Shown: piece by piece, positions 61,915 to 64,000 of the stretch
Layout: each line of letters begins with the position of its first letter
Numbering within the stretch: position 1 is the first letter of the stretch
Origin: UBA1794 sp031552405
Lineage (GTDB): Bacteria > Bacteroidota > Bacteroidia > Bacteroidales > Bacteroidaceae
DNA length: 64,000 bases
Assembly (NCBI GenBank): GCA_031552405.1
Contig: JAVBMN010000001.1
Location: 112,184 to 176,183, forward strand
Direction of reading: 5' to 3'
Notes under the pieces: model-generated
What the model was told of the DNA's origin: nothing
Seen by the model: the letters and a program-made list of their open reading frames with translations, nothing else
Database searches by the model: none
Translations under genes and position numbers: made by a program

Positions 61915-63876
61915 ATGAAATATTCATATAAAGAAATACAAGGAAGTATCGTTGATGTCAGCGAATTGGATGTTGCAAGGGCTAAATCAATAGCCCTTGC
62001 TGCTTTGAATAATCCGGCTTACATACTTAATCCTGTATTTGTAAAGCGGGCTGACGGCGCAGAAATCGTTCTTCTCACATTAGATATCGAAGTGTACCAA
62101 AACCCACTTAACGGTATTGAAGAGCAAGAAGATATTGCAATCATATGTCATCCGCAAGATAATTCTTTTCCCGAAGTATATGCTTTGCGCAATAATTTTC
62201 AGTTAGGATTGCCGCATACGAATTTACGCATAGAGGACTATCCTGTGTGTTTATGTGTAACAGAGCAATTATTTCAAGAAGTAAAACATAGATTTAACCC
62301 CTTTGAATTTATTGAAAGCATTCGACGATGGTTGACACTTACATCCCAAGATAAATTACATGCAGAAGATCAGCCGTTAGAACCTTTCTTTTTTTCGAAA
62401 GGATTTATTGTGGTTCCTGAACTGGATAAAATAGACTTTGATAACTTTCATATTGAAAAATATACATCAGAGAGTGGCTTGTATAAAATTCAAACCACTG
62501 AAAATAACAATGAGCCTTATTTCTGTTTACCCATAAAGGCGGATGGGCAAATAAGTGGTTATATACGCAGACAGCCACAATTGCTAAAGGACTTAGCAGA
62601 TGTAATCTATGTAAATGGAATTGATATTTCAACATTTTTATCGGAGAAATTCAATGCAGCAAATCATACTTTATTATTGAATCAAACTCGATTAAACAAG
62701 AAAATAGCGATTTGTTGTATCATACCTGTTAAACGCCATGCAACAGATATAACATCAGAGCATACACATATATTATTTTTTGTGACTAAAAAGTCAATCA
62801 AAGAGATTGGACTTGAAAGTGGCGTATGGGGAGAGGCACCTGATAAAAGTACAGTAGTTCAGTTAATTGGAAAATCGTTTACTAAAGAATCTTTTGAACA
62901 AATTTCAATTGAATTATACTCCCCAATGGATGATTTTACAAAAAAAACCGCAGCCACATATAACAACATAAAACCAAATGATGACAGGTTCACCTTAATT
63001 GGAGTAGGCGCATTGGGCTCGCAAGTATTGTCACTATTTGCTCGTATGGGATACGGTTATTGGACAATTATTGATTACGACACACTATATCCACATAATT
63101 TGGCAAGACACTCTTTAAGCAGAGATGCCGTCGGGCATAGTAAAGTTGAGAAACTATCGAAAGAATTGAACTTTTTAGTAGGAGATGAATTTTGCAAACC
63201 TATCAATGCCAATTTCATCACAGTATATAAAGACAAAGACATTATTTCTAGTCTTAAAGGCTCTAAAGCCATTATTGACATTTCAACCTCTATTGCAGTG
63301 GGTCGATTATTAGCAAGAGATTATTCGAACGAAATAACTACTCGCCGTATTTCTGTTTTCTTAAACCCGTCAGGACAGGATTTGATTCTACTGGCCGAAG
63401 ACACAAAGAGGACTCACCGTTTAGATTTCCTTGAAATGGAGTATTACCGCTTCCTATACAAAAACGAAAAGTTACACAATCACTTAGCATACGATAATGG
63501 GCTCAAAGTTCGTTACAATCGAAACAGTTGTCGTGAGATAACCAGTCGTATTAGTCAAACAGATATTGGAATGCATGCTTCAATTTGTGCAAAAGCGATA
63601 AAACATATTATTGATAATCGCAAGGCGGAAATTTCGATTTGGAGTATCAATCCAAATGACTATACAGTTCAGAAATATACAACAGAGCCTACTAAATGGG
63701 AGAAAATATGCGCCAGCGAGTGGAAAATATACCTCAATCGTCAGTTGCTGGAGGAAATGCAAGCTCTAAGACAGGAGAAATTACCAAAAGAAACAGGCGG
63801 AGTATTACTTGGTTCCATTGATACAGAACGAAAGATTATATACATTTATGACACCATCCCTGGAAAAAACGGTTGA
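61915..63876 (+). CDS. E2-E1-JAB ubiquitin-like conjugation protein, C-terminally truncated
   Basis: Three-module protein of 653 residues. Residues ~1-160 resemble an E2/UBC fold: LPHTNLRIEDYPVCLCV has His101, Asn103 and candidate active Cys112 or Cys114, followed by FIESIRRWLTL and EDQPLEPFFF. Residues ~355-560 are a ThiF/E1 adenylation domain with LIGVGALGSQ (361-370) and IIDYDTLYPHNLARH (385-399). The last 35 residues start a JAB/MPN peptidase (ETGGVLLG with Glu626) but stop before the metal-binding His-x-His. The stop codon (63874-63876) is supplied by the edge of an IS21-family element. The JAB part is therefore lost, so the system is probably broken or altered. Confidence 0.85.
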   Translation: MKYSYKEIQGSIVDVSELDVARAKSIALAALNNPAYILNPVFVKRADGAEIVLLTLDIEVYQNPLNGIEEQEDIAIICHPQDNSFPEVYALRNNFQLGLPHTNLRIEDYPVCLCVTEQLFQEVKHRFNPFEFIESIRRWLTLTSQDKLHAEDQPLEPFFFSKGFIVVPELDKIDFDNFHIEKYTSESGLYKIQTTENNNEPYFCLPIKADGQISGYIRRQPQLLKDLADVIYVNGIDISTFLSEKFNAANHTLLLNQTRLNKKIAICCIIPVKRHATDITSEHTHILFFVTKKSIKEIGLESGVWGEAPDKSTVVQLIGKSFTKESFEQISIELYSPMDDFTKKTAATYNNIKPNDDRFTLIGVGALGSQVLSLFARMGYGYWTIIDYDTLYPHNLARHSLSRDAVGHSKVEKLSKELNFLVGDEFCKPINANFITVYKDKDIISSLKGSKAIIDISTSIAVGRLLARDYSNEITTRRISVFLNPSGQDLILLAEDTKRTHRLDFLEMEYYRFLYKNEKLHNHLAYDNGLKVRYNRNSCREITSRISQTDIGMHASICAKAIKHIIDNRKAEISIWSINPNDYTVQKYTTEPTKWEKICASEWKIYLNRQLLEEMQALRQEKLPKETGGVLLGSIDTERKIIYIYDTIPGKNG

Positions 63877-64000
63877 TACCCACCCAGTCAAATCGGTGAT
63901 ACCCGTTCACTTTTTATCACGATTCAGTTTAGCGTTACAAAAATAGTTATTTCTTTCTCATACTCGATCCGCAAAGTTCAAAACGTTTTGCTGTATGCAC
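63874..64000 (-). mobile_element. IS21-family insertion sequence, right end (partial)
   Basis: From about 63873 the sequence changes to an IS terminus with two TGATACCC repeats (63874 and 63897), as seen in the multiple terminal repeats of IS21 elements. Inward lies the end of istB on the minus strand. The rest of the element lies beyond position 64000. Confidence 0.75.
63947..64000 (-). CDS. istB: IstB-like ATPase, C-terminal end only (partial)
   Basis: The last 17 codons of a minus-strand gene read HTAKRFELCGSSMRKK and a stop at 63947-63949. This matches the usual IstB C-terminus (H-x-A-x-R-x-x-L-x-G-x-SMRK). IstB is the AAA+ helper of IS21 transposases. The gene continues beyond the right edge. 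Confidence 0.7.
   Translation of the reverse strand: MHTAKRFELCGSSMRKK

Overview
The window looks like a chromosomal segment of a gut Bacteroides or close relative. The evidence is the promoters of TTTG-N19/20-TAnnTTTG type, two hybrid two-component regulators of the polysaccharide-utilisation kind, DUF4251 and DUF2023 proteins, FISUMP, RteC/BfmA/DUF5712 mobilisation genes and carbohydrate-active enzymes. I saw no rRNA, tRNA or CRISPR array.

Layout. 1-840: a cobalamin riboswitch reading leftwards out of the window, then a palindromic non-coding repeat element. 842-5686: a GH43 enzyme, lipoproteins, a DNA-alkyl transferase, a DUF4251 protein, and a flavodoxin with its DUF2023 partner. 5698-8816: a YeiH-type exporter divergent from a LysR regulator, plus a nucleotidyltransferase-like protein and a small membrane protein. 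8832-28064: a catabolic block, all on the minus strand (GH78 rhamnosidase, PL11 rhamnogalacturonan lyase with autotransporter-type repeats, a large galactose-binding-like protein, GH43, GH2, hybrid regulator). It probably degrades rhamnogalacturonan or arabinogalactan side chains, but no SusC/SusD pair is present. 28085-33598: a cation/proton antiporter, a DEAD-box helicase overlapping a cold-shock-domain gene, a flavoprotein and an acetyltransferase.

33687-48402 is the most unusual part. It is a tightly coupled, eight-gene minus-strand operon built around a DUF6603 protein and a 1391-residue protein. It also encodes three mid-sized uncharacterised proteins, a FISUMP-domain protein and two glycine-rich collagen-like proteins. 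None has a signal peptide. It ends at a bidirectional terminator. I know of no assigned function, and this is the best candidate for an undescribed system.

48845-55301: a membrane-anchored metallo-beta-lactamase-fold hydrolase, two GNAT acetyltransferases (one fused to a STAS-like domain) and a second, orphan hybrid regulator. 55903-64000 is mobile DNA: an IS whose transposase needs a -1 frameshift at an A9 run, a broken rteC-like gene, an excisionase-type HTH protein, a candidate oriT, BfmA/BtgA and relaxase-like mobilisation genes. The cargo is a metallo-beta-lactamase-fold protein followed by a three-module E2-E1-JAB ubiquitin-like conjugation protein. Its JAB domain is cut off by an IS21-family element whose istB end lies at the right edge of the window.
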